This document shows, piece by piece, positions 20,601 to 26,839 of a stretch of 32,394 nt of DNA (position 1 is its first letter; each line of letters opens with the position of its first letter). The notes beneath the pieces are model-generated. The model worked only from the letters and a program-made list of their open reading frames with translations. It was not told where the DNA came from and made no database searches. The stretch is taken from positions 1 to 32,394 of the IMG/VR virus record IMGVR_UViG_3300042691_012768. One strand, written 5' to 3'. The DNA comes from a virus. Made by a program: the position numbers and the translations under genes.

Positions 20601-21128
20601 AATTGGCATAATTTTTGTATGACGTTTGATGGGTTAGCTGGAAAAGTAAACTATTATATTGATTCTATACAAGTAGATAGTAAAGAAATTAATAAAAATT
20701 CTATAATTCACTATGAATATATGTCTCCTTTATTAATTGCAGCTACTACTATAAAAAATACAAGCTTGAATGATTTATTAAAAATAGAAGATGGTTACAA
20801 ATTTAAAGGTAAAATTTCAGATTTAAAAATCTATAATAAATGCTTAAATCAAGCTGAAGTTGAACAATTATACTTCTCAAATAATTATTCGAATGATAGA
20901 GGAAATATTAATTGGAATATAAATGTTGGAGAAAGAGATTATATTGAAAAAATAGATCACTTTTTTAAGTATAATATGCCAGGTAACAAATCAAATTATT
21001 ATAACATAAATATACATAACTTAAATGTTTCTGATAAAATAAAAAAACTAATAGAAGAATCTATACATAATAATATGCATAAAATATCACCACATAACAC
21101 TTTTTTAAACAAAATTAACTGGATTTAA
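17673..21128 (+). CDS. Giant virion protein with a split LamG-like domain and propeller-like insert
   Basis: 1151 residues. The first 500 are beta-rich and include GTWLCSW and KIWVDRYYN near residues 430-450. A LamG/concanavalin-like domain begins near 522: DIKSWDSSTLKDSSPYNNNG, then YYIFNGDNHIIL and MTISMWLNVDDW, the usual first strands of LamG_3-type domains. The closing strands appear much later, near 970-1070: WHNFCMTFDGLAGKVNYYID, then KGKISDLKIYNKCLNQAEVE. Between them, residues about 640-940 look like propeller blades (VLLDKDLNLIIYDNIEGQLL, ITCDSSNNLWLITKDNFLI). LamG folds generally bind glycans or proteins, so this is a candidate surface-binding part of the virion. The start overlaps the previous stop (ATGA). 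The domains are assigned by eye. Confidence 0.68.
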   Translation: MITIFNNASSFYWYPLKFNFQGGQFESIYQKYFFDNGMIFNGHNFLYQSMDYSVNNQTTIFLTDLLSSSEIFKNKDNPFEYSELKQIITPISEKDAYIITPTQTVVYFGGDKLGGARRLILQKTDRKEFSDIDIIKITIDETDENLCFIENSFGLVLTCTSDTDFNCYFTTKQKPYTNNQRFEFFLNDDGYISFFLCGSNASKALTINSNNRIVLSTVSFSNQSFRVPNEFIFKLECFKKVKFDENKIIDSKIVEYNNKPINPIDSLIKDNDTSKRRYNQNYLIMFPTYTPFIIDEEAVYNVDYCGLKNYQNPDYDYTKGPYFIEENPYIRRLYWKIHTGTNQENGYDNIYLSYTSNSTKISFKPDIETEFQYSPSCERLPLSSSNLIESGAIAGETPLTSDRIYGLSINYKNTAPGPSQPTSFFRETGTWLCSWLNGTQEGKKIWVDRYYNSAYYTTNEALSSSTLKYNERLDPSKPYVYDLPSTMMLEPGARYKYFRQGRDSAKQFLTYLDYTAENNRGSKTLDIKSWDSSTLKDSSPYNNNGIIVNRNVLQESTEYYIFNGDNHIILPSTSTLLETQKMTISMWLNVDDWSNISGWQIFGNYYNGGWGLINNSGQISPLLTFVENKQQRSYAINYRAGLADSFDLSEYKNSKFEWVLRLPDFNYWMIDVNNFIAYKFDSNGKLITTDSSNIKRYIKNISQVLLDKDLNLIIYDNIEGQLLKLNQNGQSDNSSLTSGIYYKRIDFRSDNSIVYCDSDVGVIDNNNNLWEVVGENLYKLTDYDPNTRYYTNKKIKAHIGKCQNITCDSSNNLWLITKDNFLIKFETATEKFSFNKKLLDDFIDFCKLTDKSYPYSFINIIRTTSNEFYENCKPLQKKLYDIIVVVDVLNFKIYFFQETGEILKLIDLRSYIQDEELRFNTDWNFSCKGDFTGFSYLRKFSPFLDPSLSWKIKTSDHAKQKFDFVTLNYNVSSLPSNWHNFCMTFDGLAGKVNYYIDSIQVDSKEINKNSIIHYEYMSPLLIAATTIKNTSLNDLLKIEDGYKFKGKISDLKIYNKCLNQAEVEQLYFSNNYSNDRGNINWNINVGERDYIEKIDHFFKYNMPGNKSNYYNINIHNLNVSDKIKKLIEESIHNNMHKISPHNTFLNKINWI

Positions 21129-21130
21129 AT

Positions 21131-21952
21131 ATGGATGTTATAGACCCAAATTGCCAAGATATAGTTTTAATTTCAGAGGATTATTGTCTGGATAAATCGT
21201 TTGATATAATTCAGAAAAATTTTGATGTTTTAACAAAAAAGTTAGACAATAAACAAAAAGAAGTAGATTTATATAAAATACTAAAAGAAAAATATAGTAA
21301 AAATAAACAAAAGTATGAAAAATTTTTGACATTTGTAAATCAATTTAGCGGAAATTTATTAGACGTTTATTATGTGTTTGAGAAACACCGAAATATTTGG
21401 AGTATAATAAACACACCAATGGAAATAGTATATCCATCAATAGTATCATTAAGTGGTTGGGGTGAGTTTGATGTTAAAAAAGGTATTCTAAACAAAACAT
21501 TAGCCTCTCAAAATACACAAAAAGATATATTAGAATGGACTAACTATAAATTCCAATATTCATTATATGGTATATATGAATATTTAAATGTAAGAGTATA
21601 TGTAGATACTATCTTACCATTTAAATTTTCACTTAAAGCTGAATATGATGAATTATGTTTAGCTAATGGTGGGACTATGACAGTATGTTGTAGAGGTTGT
21701 GATTTTAATGGAGGTGTTAAAGGATGTAATAGAATGGGTCCAAATGGAGAACGTGTTTGTGGTAATATGTATGATTATTGTCCTAAGGCAACACATAGTA
21801 AAAATTGTGCTACTGGACAATGTAAGGGTAGTGGTGGTAAAAAACTAGAAATAAATAAAACTATAACATTACCTAATGATACATATTTGTTAGGTAGCGA
21901 TATTTTAAATTTAAAAGTGAATAAAGGAACAAAATTATGGGAAATAATATAA
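21131..21952 (+). CDS. Virion protein with cysteine-rich block (paralogous set, member 1)
   Basis: 273 residues. The N-terminus carries LDKSFDIIQKNF (residues 20-31), a variant of a motif shared with the next two genes and common at the start of phage fibre-type proteins. Residues 32-70 are a charged helix (KKLDNKQKEVDLYKILKEK). A beta-rich domain follows, with the segment YPSIVSL. Residues 176-231 hold nine cysteines, including C186, C187 and C190, in a Gly-rich stretch. That fits either a zinc or a disulphide-stabilised knob, and a final beta hairpin closes the protein. There is no secretion signal, so any disulphides would form after lysis. It overlaps the next gene by 16 bases. It is likely a baseplate- or tail-attached structural protein; the exact role is unknown. 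Confidence 0.55.
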   Translation: MDVIDPNCQDIVLISEDYCLDKSFDIIQKNFDVLTKKLDNKQKEVDLYKILKEKYSKNKQKYEKFLTFVNQFSGNLLDVYYVFEKHRNIWSIINTPMEIVYPSIVSLSGWGEFDVKKGILNKTLASQNTQKDILEWTNYKFQYSLYGIYEYLNVRVYVDTILPFKFSLKAEYDELCLANGGTMTVCCRGCDFNGGVKGCNRMGPNGERVCGNMYDYCPKATHSKNCATGQCKGSGGKKLEINKTITLPNDTYLLGSDILNLKVNKGTKLWEII

Positions 21953-22764
21953 TTCTAGGTAATTTTTCTAAAACACAAGAAATAGGAGATTCTATAAAAG
22001 AAATAAATAATTCATTTAAAATAGTAGATGAATTATTAACTACTCAAAAAGACTCTCAAGAAGATATAAATACGTTTTGTTCTTTTATAGAGGAAATGTT
22101 TGATGAGTTAAAATTTTCTTATGAATTTATAAAAGATAACAGGTTTTATTTTTATGATCTTTGGGATGAAGTCCTAGAAAAAAAGGAATTGTTTTTGAAA
22201 CCTATAGTGAGTTTGTATCCCCAAAAAATAAGGTCAGATTCTTCAACAATTGATCAATCTTATATAGAAAATCTTTTATATGCGTGGGTTACAAAAAATT
22301 ATATTATAACCAGCAACTCAAAAGATAAACCAGAATATATCGAAGGTCAAAAAATTATTATTTATTATGTTTTAGCTTATGAAAAAACGGAACAATCAAA
22401 GAATAATGTAGATATTTCTTCCACTACATGTATAACTAGTGATATAGAAGTGGTTGTCAATTGTACATCTAAGAGAAGTGGTCAATCTTGTGTTGATGGT
22501 TGTGGATGTGTTTCATGTTCTACGACCGTACGTTGTAATGAAAAAGGACGATTGAATTGCTTTTATACAGACTCTTTCACAAATAGAAATGGAGTTGAAC
22601 GATATCTTAGAGGTATAACTAGTTATTTATTCGAAGAATATCCTGATTCTTCGTTTGGTTATGTTACTTTTATTGTGAATGACTGTGAATGGAAATTACA
22701 AAGGGTTACTGGATTAATTCCTGAAGAAACAAAAGAAAGAAGAAGAACTGGTCTTTTAATATGA
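21937..22764 (+). CDS. Virion protein with cysteine-rich block (paralogous set, member 2)
   Basis: 275 residues. IGDSIKEINNSF at 16-27 is the clearest version in this window of the GD-S-(I/L)-x-x-I-N-x-x-F N-terminal motif. A helical region follows, then KPIVSLYPQ, which aligns with YPSIVSL of the previous protein, then the strand pair YIEGQKIIIYYVLAYEK. Residues 165-208 contain eight cysteines (165, 176, 185, 189, 191, 194, 200, 208) and are probably a metal- or disulphide-stabilised loop, placed like the one in the neighbour but with different spacing. The order helix, strands, Cys-rich block, last strands matches gene 21131, so I read the two as diverged duplicates. It starts inside the previous gene (16-base overlap) and overlaps the Hint gene by 4 bases. 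Confidence 0.55.
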   Translation: MGNNIILGNFSKTQEIGDSIKEINNSFKIVDELLTTQKDSQEDINTFCSFIEEMFDELKFSYEFIKDNRFYFYDLWDEVLEKKELFLKPIVSLYPQKIRSDSSTIDQSYIENLLYAWVTKNYIITSNSKDKPEYIEGQKIIIYYVLAYEKTEQSKNNVDISSTTCITSDIEVVVNCTSKRSGQSCVDGCGCVSCSTTVRCNEKGRLNCFYTDSFTNRNGVERYLRGITSYLFEEYPDSSFGYVTFIVNDCEWKLQRVTGLIPEETKERRRTGLLI

Positions 22765-25553
22765 ATATAATTCCTATAAACGAAGAAGATAATGTTGGTG
22801 ATGGATTAGCAAAAATAAATTATAATTTTGTTAAATTAAATCAAGATACTTGTGAACTCTTAGAAACAAAACAGGATAATTATTCTTCTTTAAAAAAGAT
22901 AGAAGATTTAATGTTATGGTTAGATGATGTTATATCGTATACAGATTATGATAAACTTCAAAAATTAGAGACTACAATTCAAATGTTAAGTAGTTATTGG
23001 AATAAATATGAATTTACTGTTCAATACCCATTTAATCCTAGTAATGGGTTTACCTCATCATTAGTAAGTGCTGGAGAATTTGGTGGTTTGTCATCTTTTA
23101 ATTTATCAACAACAAATCAATCTGATCAAGAAAATTTAATAGGTGAAGTTTTAGTAAAACAAGGTTTTTATGAAACTGTAAACTTATCAATTAAAGGTCT
23201 TAAAGATTTTGAACTTTTATATGTATATAGAGATACCAATGGAGTGTTTGTTAAATGGGATTTTTTAGATCCTTCTTTTATATTTAATTTATCTGTAGAT
23301 TTAGCAAATAATTTATATTATGACGGAACTTTAATCGATATATATAAAATACCATATTACAGTGCAATAACAAAAAATAAAGATTTTGCTTTATTCGAAG
23401 AACAAATATTTGCTACCTTTTCAACTAAAAGAATTTCTATAAAAGGAACAATTCAACCAGTAGATAAAATAAGTTTAGATAATTTGCTCGTTGTATATGA
23501 TGATTTTCAAAGAATAGAAGAAGAGACTGTAGAAGACGAAGAAGGTGAAATTATAGCTTCTACTGAAGTTAATGTAACAACATTTACGCCAGAAATTATA
23601 AACTTAAATTCAATTATACCACAAAAAAATATATTATATAAGGATAAAATTTCTAGAATAAATGATTCTGTATTAGAATCAGCAGAAAGTAACCCTAGAT
23701 TAAATAGACTTTGTTTAAATTTTTTAGATAAAAACTACCCAGCTAAAAAATATTTTGATGGAACTGTTGTAAATGTTGTGTTTTTTCTTTATAATTTAAT
23801 AGGTTATGATACAAACGCAACTTCTTTGGTAAGAACAGACTATTATGACCAAGCAGATATTTCTACACCAAAAAATAAATTAGAACTTTTTAATAAAAAA
23901 GATTTATCATTAATAGCACCTAGCTCAAACACAACATTTACCGTTTATTTTTCCAAAAAAGATTCATATATAGAAAAAATAGTAAATGTAAAATATATAA
24001 AAAATACTGATATAGTCGAAAATACTGATCGAGTAACAGGAAAAGTTACACAAGTAGAAAACCATTATTGGGAATTTAAAAACGCAACATTAGGAGCACC
24101 ATTTAATACAAAACTGATAGATATTAATTTAGATTTGGAAGAAGCTCCTACAACATTCTTTACTGATCTAAAGGAATTTGGTACTTTACCAGCACCAGCA
24201 CCAGCTACTAATACTACTGAATATGGTGGAAATGATACAAAAGAAGAAAAAGAAAAGAAAAAAAATAAAAAGAAAAAAGATAAAGATAATCAAAAAGAAA
24301 AAGACAAAAAACAAAAAGAAAAAGAGCAACGAGAAAAGAAAAAAGAAAAAGAAAAAGAAAAAAAAGCAAAAGAAAAGGAAAGAAGACAAGACAAGAAAGA
24401 AAAAGAGAAAGAGAAACGGGAAAATAAAAAAGAAAAAGAAGATCAGAAAAAACAAAAACAAAAAGATAAAGATAAAGATAATAATAATAACAAAAAAAAT
24501 AATGAAAATAATAGAAAAAAGGAAAAAGGTAAAGTTGATAATCAAGTAAAGAAAAAGGATAATGAACGACAAAAAGACAAAGAGAAACAAGATAAAACTG
24601 ATAATGTAAAGAATAATAAACAAAACGAAAATAATAAAAAACAAGAACAAAATAATAAAAATAAAGAAGAAAATAATAAAAAACAGAATAAAGAAACGAA
24701 TCAAAATAAAACTAATAAGGAAAAGAACCAAGAGCAGAAACAAAACAACGATAACCAAGATAAAAAAAATAAAGAAGCAAAGGCTAAAAAAGACAAAGAA
24801 GACGAGGATAATAGACAAAAAGAAAAACAAAGGAAAAACGACGAAGAAAAGAAAAAATCAGAAGAACAGAAACAGAGAGATAAGAAAAAAAAGGACGATG
24901 ATGATAAAAAGAAAAAACAAGACGATGATGATAAAAAGAAAAAACAAAACGCACAAGAAAATAAAGGAACTAAACAAGGAAACAATGTAGAAACAAAACA
25001 ACAAAAGAAAAACGAAGAAGCAAAACAACAACACAAGGCTTCTGGCGGCGGCGGCGGCGGTGGTGGCGGCGGCGGTGGTGGCGGCGGCGGTGGTGGACCA
25101 AAATGTTTTGTTTCTGGTACTACAGTTACATTGTTTAATAATTATTTTATTAATATCGAAGATGTTAATATTGGAACTGAAATTTTAACTTATAATTTTA
25201 ACACAAAACAAAATGAAATAGGAATCGTTTCAGGAATAGAAACATCACAAGAAACTTCATTATTAAAAATTGTTTTAAATTCTGGAAAGGTATTATTGTC
25301 AACTCATATGCATCCTTATTATGTATATGACAATGGATTATCTACATATAATCCAGAAGAATATGCTAAATTATTCCCTAATGAAAAACTGACAAATAAA
25401 CTTAAAGTTGGAGATATTTTAGTAGATTCAAATAATAATAAACATATTATTGATAATATAGAAGAAGTTGAATGTGAAGAAATCAATGTTTACAATTTAA
25501 TAATAAACGGAAATCAAAATTATTATGCAAATAACATACTGGTTGGTAACTAA
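22761..25553 (+). CDS. Fibre-like protein with Lys/Glu stalk, poly-Gly linker and C-terminal Hint domain
   Basis: 930 residues. The N-terminus has VGDGLAKINYNF (12-23), the motif shared with the two preceding genes, then a short coiled coil and a beta-rich body to about 470. Then come PAPAPA (477-482), a Lys/Glu/Asp/Asn/Gln-only stalk (about 494-760), 18 glycines (762-779), Pro-Lys, and a Hint domain from C782 to N930. The Hint domain shows CFVSGTTVTL (block A), VNIGTEILTYN, LSTHMHPYYV with the T848-x-x-H851 pair (block B), and NVYNLIINGNQNYYANNILV (block F). The stop follows N930 directly, so there is no C-terminal extein, and the usual penultimate His is Gly. From the family, C782 should allow N-to-S acyl shift and cleavage or ligation of the upstream part. 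Location points to a self-processing virion fibre or adhesin; cleavage itself is inferred. Confidence 0.75.
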   Translation: MNIIPINEEDNVGDGLAKINYNFVKLNQDTCELLETKQDNYSSLKKIEDLMLWLDDVISYTDYDKLQKLETTIQMLSSYWNKYEFTVQYPFNPSNGFTSSLVSAGEFGGLSSFNLSTTNQSDQENLIGEVLVKQGFYETVNLSIKGLKDFELLYVYRDTNGVFVKWDFLDPSFIFNLSVDLANNLYYDGTLIDIYKIPYYSAITKNKDFALFEEQIFATFSTKRISIKGTIQPVDKISLDNLLVVYDDFQRIEEETVEDEEGEIIASTEVNVTTFTPEIINLNSIIPQKNILYKDKISRINDSVLESAESNPRLNRLCLNFLDKNYPAKKYFDGTVVNVVFFLYNLIGYDTNATSLVRTDYYDQADISTPKNKLELFNKKDLSLIAPSSNTTFTVYFSKKDSYIEKIVNVKYIKNTDIVENTDRVTGKVTQVENHYWEFKNATLGAPFNTKLIDINLDLEEAPTTFFTDLKEFGTLPAPAPATNTTEYGGNDTKEEKEKKKNKKKKDKDNQKEKDKKQKEKEQREKKKEKEKEKKAKEKERRQDKKEKEKEKRENKKEKEDQKKQKQKDKDKDNNNNKKNNENNRKKEKGKVDNQVKKKDNERQKDKEKQDKTDNVKNNKQNENNKKQEQNNKNKEENNKKQNKETNQNKTNKEKNQEQKQNNDNQDKKNKEAKAKKDKEDEDNRQKEKQRKNDEEKKKSEEQKQRDKKKKDDDDKKKKQDDDDKKKKQNAQENKGTKQGNNVETKQQKKNEEAKQQHKASGGGGGGGGGGGGGGGGGGPKCFVSGTTVTLFNNYFINIEDVNIGTEILTYNFNTKQNEIGIVSGIETSQETSLLKIVLNSGKVLLSTHMHPYYVYDNGLSTYNPEEYAKLFPNEKLTNKLKVGDILVDSNNNKHIIDNIEEVECEEINVYNLIINGNQNYYANNILVGN
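24240..25040 (+). repeat. Low-complexity Lys/Glu/Asn/Gln/Asp stalk
   Basis: Residues about 494-760 of the Hint protein consist almost wholly of K, E, D, N, Q and R, encoded mostly by AAA, GAA, AAT, GAT and CAA. The first third is E/K-rich (EKEKEKKAKEKERRQ), like single alpha-helices. The middle is N/K/Q-rich, and the end has D4K4Q blocks. Strong base skew makes the opposite strand an open, hydrophobic, non-coding frame at 24186-24830. It is probably an extended or flexible spacer. Confidence 0.85.
24894..24947 (+). repeat. 27-bp perfect tandem duplication
   Basis: The 27 bases at 24894-24920, starting GACGATGATGATAAAAAG, are repeated without change at 24921-24947. They encode DDDDKKKKQ twice. 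This is in-frame expansion of the charged stalk, consistent with slippage. Confidence 0.92.
25044..25097 (+). repeat. GC-rich poly-glycine tract (15-bp unit x3)
   Basis: Eighteen Gly codons in a row: two GGC, then three exact copies of GGCGGCGGCGGTGGT (25050-25094), then GGA. Eleven of the 18 codons are GGC, although glycine elsewhere in the window is mostly GGT or GGA. It is the most GC-rich spot I noticed in an AT-rich sequence and lies two residues before the Hint cysteine. Confidence 0.95.
25104..25550 (+). other. Hint (hedgehog/intein) autoprocessing domain
   Basis: 149 residues, C782-N930 of the protein encoded from 22761. Candidate active residues are C782 (nucleophile), T848 and H851 (assist the acyl shift) and N930 (last residue). 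No homing endonuclease is inserted, and the size is that of a mini-intein or Hog-type Hint module. The absence of anything after N930 rules out normal splicing and leaves N-terminal cleavage or transfer of the upstream part to another nucleophile. Confidence 0.8.
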
Positions 25554-25591
25554 AAAATATTATACGAAATATTGAAATAATAACATTTAAA

Positions 25592-25599
25592 CATAAATA
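25592..25599 (+). promoter_or_regulatory. Candidate T4-type late promoter
   Basis: CATAAATA lies in the 53-base gap after the Hint gene, 7 bases before the ATG of the 191-residue gene. It matches seven of eight bases of TATAAATA. The short distance would leave almost no leader, so it may equally be an A-rich translation initiation context. The gap also has a weak 6-bp AATATT inverted repeat near 25557-25574. Confidence 0.28.
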
Positions 25600-25606
25600 A
25601 AAATAT

Positions 25607-26182
25607 ATGGCTAATTTGACATTTGATGATTTCCCTGCTAGAGAAGATGTTGAAACTGATGATTATTTCATAATCAATAGACAATCGGACCCAGATTTTC
25701 CAGAGGGAAGAATAAGTTCTGAAATATTAAGAGATTATATTTTAACAGATTTAATGCATCAAAATTTGTTCTTTAGTAAAGAACAAATTGTTAATGTATC
25801 GATAGCAAATAATTTTGTTGATATAAAAAATAGTGATAACACTTTAATAGATTTTAAAAATCAAAAAACTGCTGTAAATGGTATATTTGAAGTAGAATGT
25901 ATTGAATTTAATAATGATATATCAAATAGTGTTTTATGTTATTATGATTTAGTGTGGATTCCTGTTGATAACAAATATGAGAATATTACGTTTTTCTCTA
26001 ATTATGTTTTACCTATTAATAGTGATTTAAATTTAGAAACTAAAAATTTTCATCACCTTTTTCTTCCTAGATTCATACCACAAACTTTAGGTAGTTTTAG
26101 ATTGAATATAAGGTTTTCTCAAGAAATCCAAAATTATAAAACAAATATAAAAACAAAAATGTGGCTTTTCCAAAATAAATAA
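25607..26182 (+). CDS. Short fibre-like or virion-associated protein
   Basis: 191 residues. The N-terminus FPAREDVETDDYFIINRQ followed by RISSEILRDYI resembles the first 50 residues of the 721-residue fibre at 10037 and the attachment modules of many phage fibres (an acidic pair, D-Y-F-I-I-N, then a helix ending in DYI). The body is beta-rich with paired hydrophobic strands (VLCYYDLVWIPVD, LGSFRLNIRFS), like a small tip domain. There are no enzyme motifs. It stands between the Hint gene and the tail assembly chaperone gene, the usual place for the last fibre gene. A candidate late promoter precedes it. It may be a short fibre or a fibre cap; specificity is unknown. Confidence 0.55.
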   Translation: MANLTFDDFPAREDVETDDYFIINRQSDPDFPEGRISSEILRDYILTDLMHQNLFFSKEQIVNVSIANNFVDIKNSDNTLIDFKNQKTAVNGIFEVECIEFNNDISNSVLCYYDLVWIPVDNKYENITFFSNYVLPINSDLNLETKNFHHLFLPRFIPQTLGSFRLNIRFSQEIQNYKTNIKTKMWLFQNK

Positions 26183-26184
26183 AT

Positions 26185-26406
26185 ATGAAAAATATAAGTT
26201 GGTCTACAATAAAAACATCAAGAGACTTTTTTCTTAAAAATTCTGATTGGACTCAATTATCAGATGTTTCATTGACTGAAGAAGAAAAACAAGACTGGGC
26301 GTCTTATAGACAACAATTGAGGGATATTACCAAAAATTTTAGAATGCCCAATGAGGTAAGATGGCCGGAATCTCCAACAATTAAAAAAATAAAAGGTAAT
26401 GAATAA
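26185..26406 (+). CDS. Phage tail assembly chaperone-like protein
   Basis: 73 residues. The sequence SRDFFLKNSDWTQLSDVSLT, then DWASYRQQLRDI and finally EVRWPESP, is the classic pattern of the small C-terminal domain in tail fibre and tail assembly chaperones (Phage_tail_APC type): R-x-x-L-x-x-S/T-D-W-T-Q, then W-x-x-Y-R-Q-x-L-R-D, then W-P-x-x-P. Known relatives occur as separate proteins or as domains downstream of fibre genes and are thought to help assembly. It follows the 191-residue gene by 2 bases, which fits. It is complete despite its size; the start ATG has an A/T leader (AAATAAAT) and no Shine-Dalgarno sequence. Its end overlaps the next gene by 8 bases. Confidence 0.78.
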   Translation: MKNISWSTIKTSRDFFLKNSDWTQLSDVSLTEEEKQDWASYRQQLRDITKNFRMPNEVRWPESPTIKKIKGNE

Positions 26407-26839
26407 AAATCCATATCTACAATATAGACATGCTGAAGGTTTAGGAGATATTATAGCTTGTACATTACATTCTAAACTTATATCTCCTATTACCTTTTTT
26501 TTAACAGGTAAAAAGGAAATGTGTGTATCCTGTGATAAAAGAAGACAAGCATTAAATTTTTTATTTCCTATAAAATTCTGGAAATTGTTTTTTTCTGATT
26601 ACGAATCTAAAGAAAATGATTTGGATTCATATTTTAATAAAAACTCTGAAATAGTAGAATCTGAACCAATTATAACAGAATCTAAACCAATTATTGATGA
26701 TAAAGATATCAGAAATAATTCTGATATAATAACTGGTTTTGAAAACAGAATGGTTTTACCTAAAAATTGTATCTTATTAAGAGAAACAGAAATAGAAATT
26801 GATGGTATGTTTTTCAAAACATTAATTTACAGAAAATGA
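26399..26839 (+). CDS. Small phage protein with CxxC...RR motif
   Basis: 146 residues of unknown function. Residues 12-20 (AEGLGDIIA) and the later CVSCDKRRQALNFLFP (C42, C45) form a pattern I associate with small conserved phage proteins: a short amphipathic helix, a Cys pair, then KRR and a hydrophobic helix. A single CxxC could bind metal as a dimer or be redox-active. Residues about 70-110 are acidic and low in complexity (SEIVESEPIITESKPIIDD), probably a flexible linker, followed by a C-terminal beta hairpin. It overlaps both neighbours (8 bases upstream, 4 bases downstream as ATGA), so it is translated with the chaperone and the ferritin-like protein. Membership in a head or tail complex is possible but not shown. 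Confidence 0.5.
   Translation: MNKNPYLQYRHAEGLGDIIACTLHSKLISPITFFLTGKKEMCVSCDKRRQALNFLFPIKFWKLFFSDYESKENDLDSYFNKNSEIVESEPIITESKPIIDDKDIRNNSDIITGFENRMVLPKNCILLRETEIEIDGMFFKTLIYRK

Noticed and set aside
24178-24549. A 123-residue lysine-rich reading frame on the plus strand
   Set aside because: It is a frame-shifted shadow of the same low-complexity region in the 930-residue gene.
24186-24830. A 214-residue hydrophobic membrane protein on the minus strand
   Set aside because: It is the mirror of AAA/GAA-rich coding sequence in the charged stalk, giving Phe/Ile/Leu-only composition, with no start context or operon.
25104-25553. A splicing intein
   Set aside because: There is no C-terminal extein: the stop follows Asn930 directly, and the residue before it is Gly instead of His. 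Only cleavage or transfer is possible.
25104-25553. A polymorphic toxin with a Hint pre-toxin domain
   Set aside because: In such toxins the toxic domain follows the Hint module. Nothing follows here, and no immunity gene is adjacent.
25557-25574. A terminator at the AATATT inverted repeat after the Hint gene
   Set aside because: A 6-bp A/T stem is too weak and too likely by chance in this composition.
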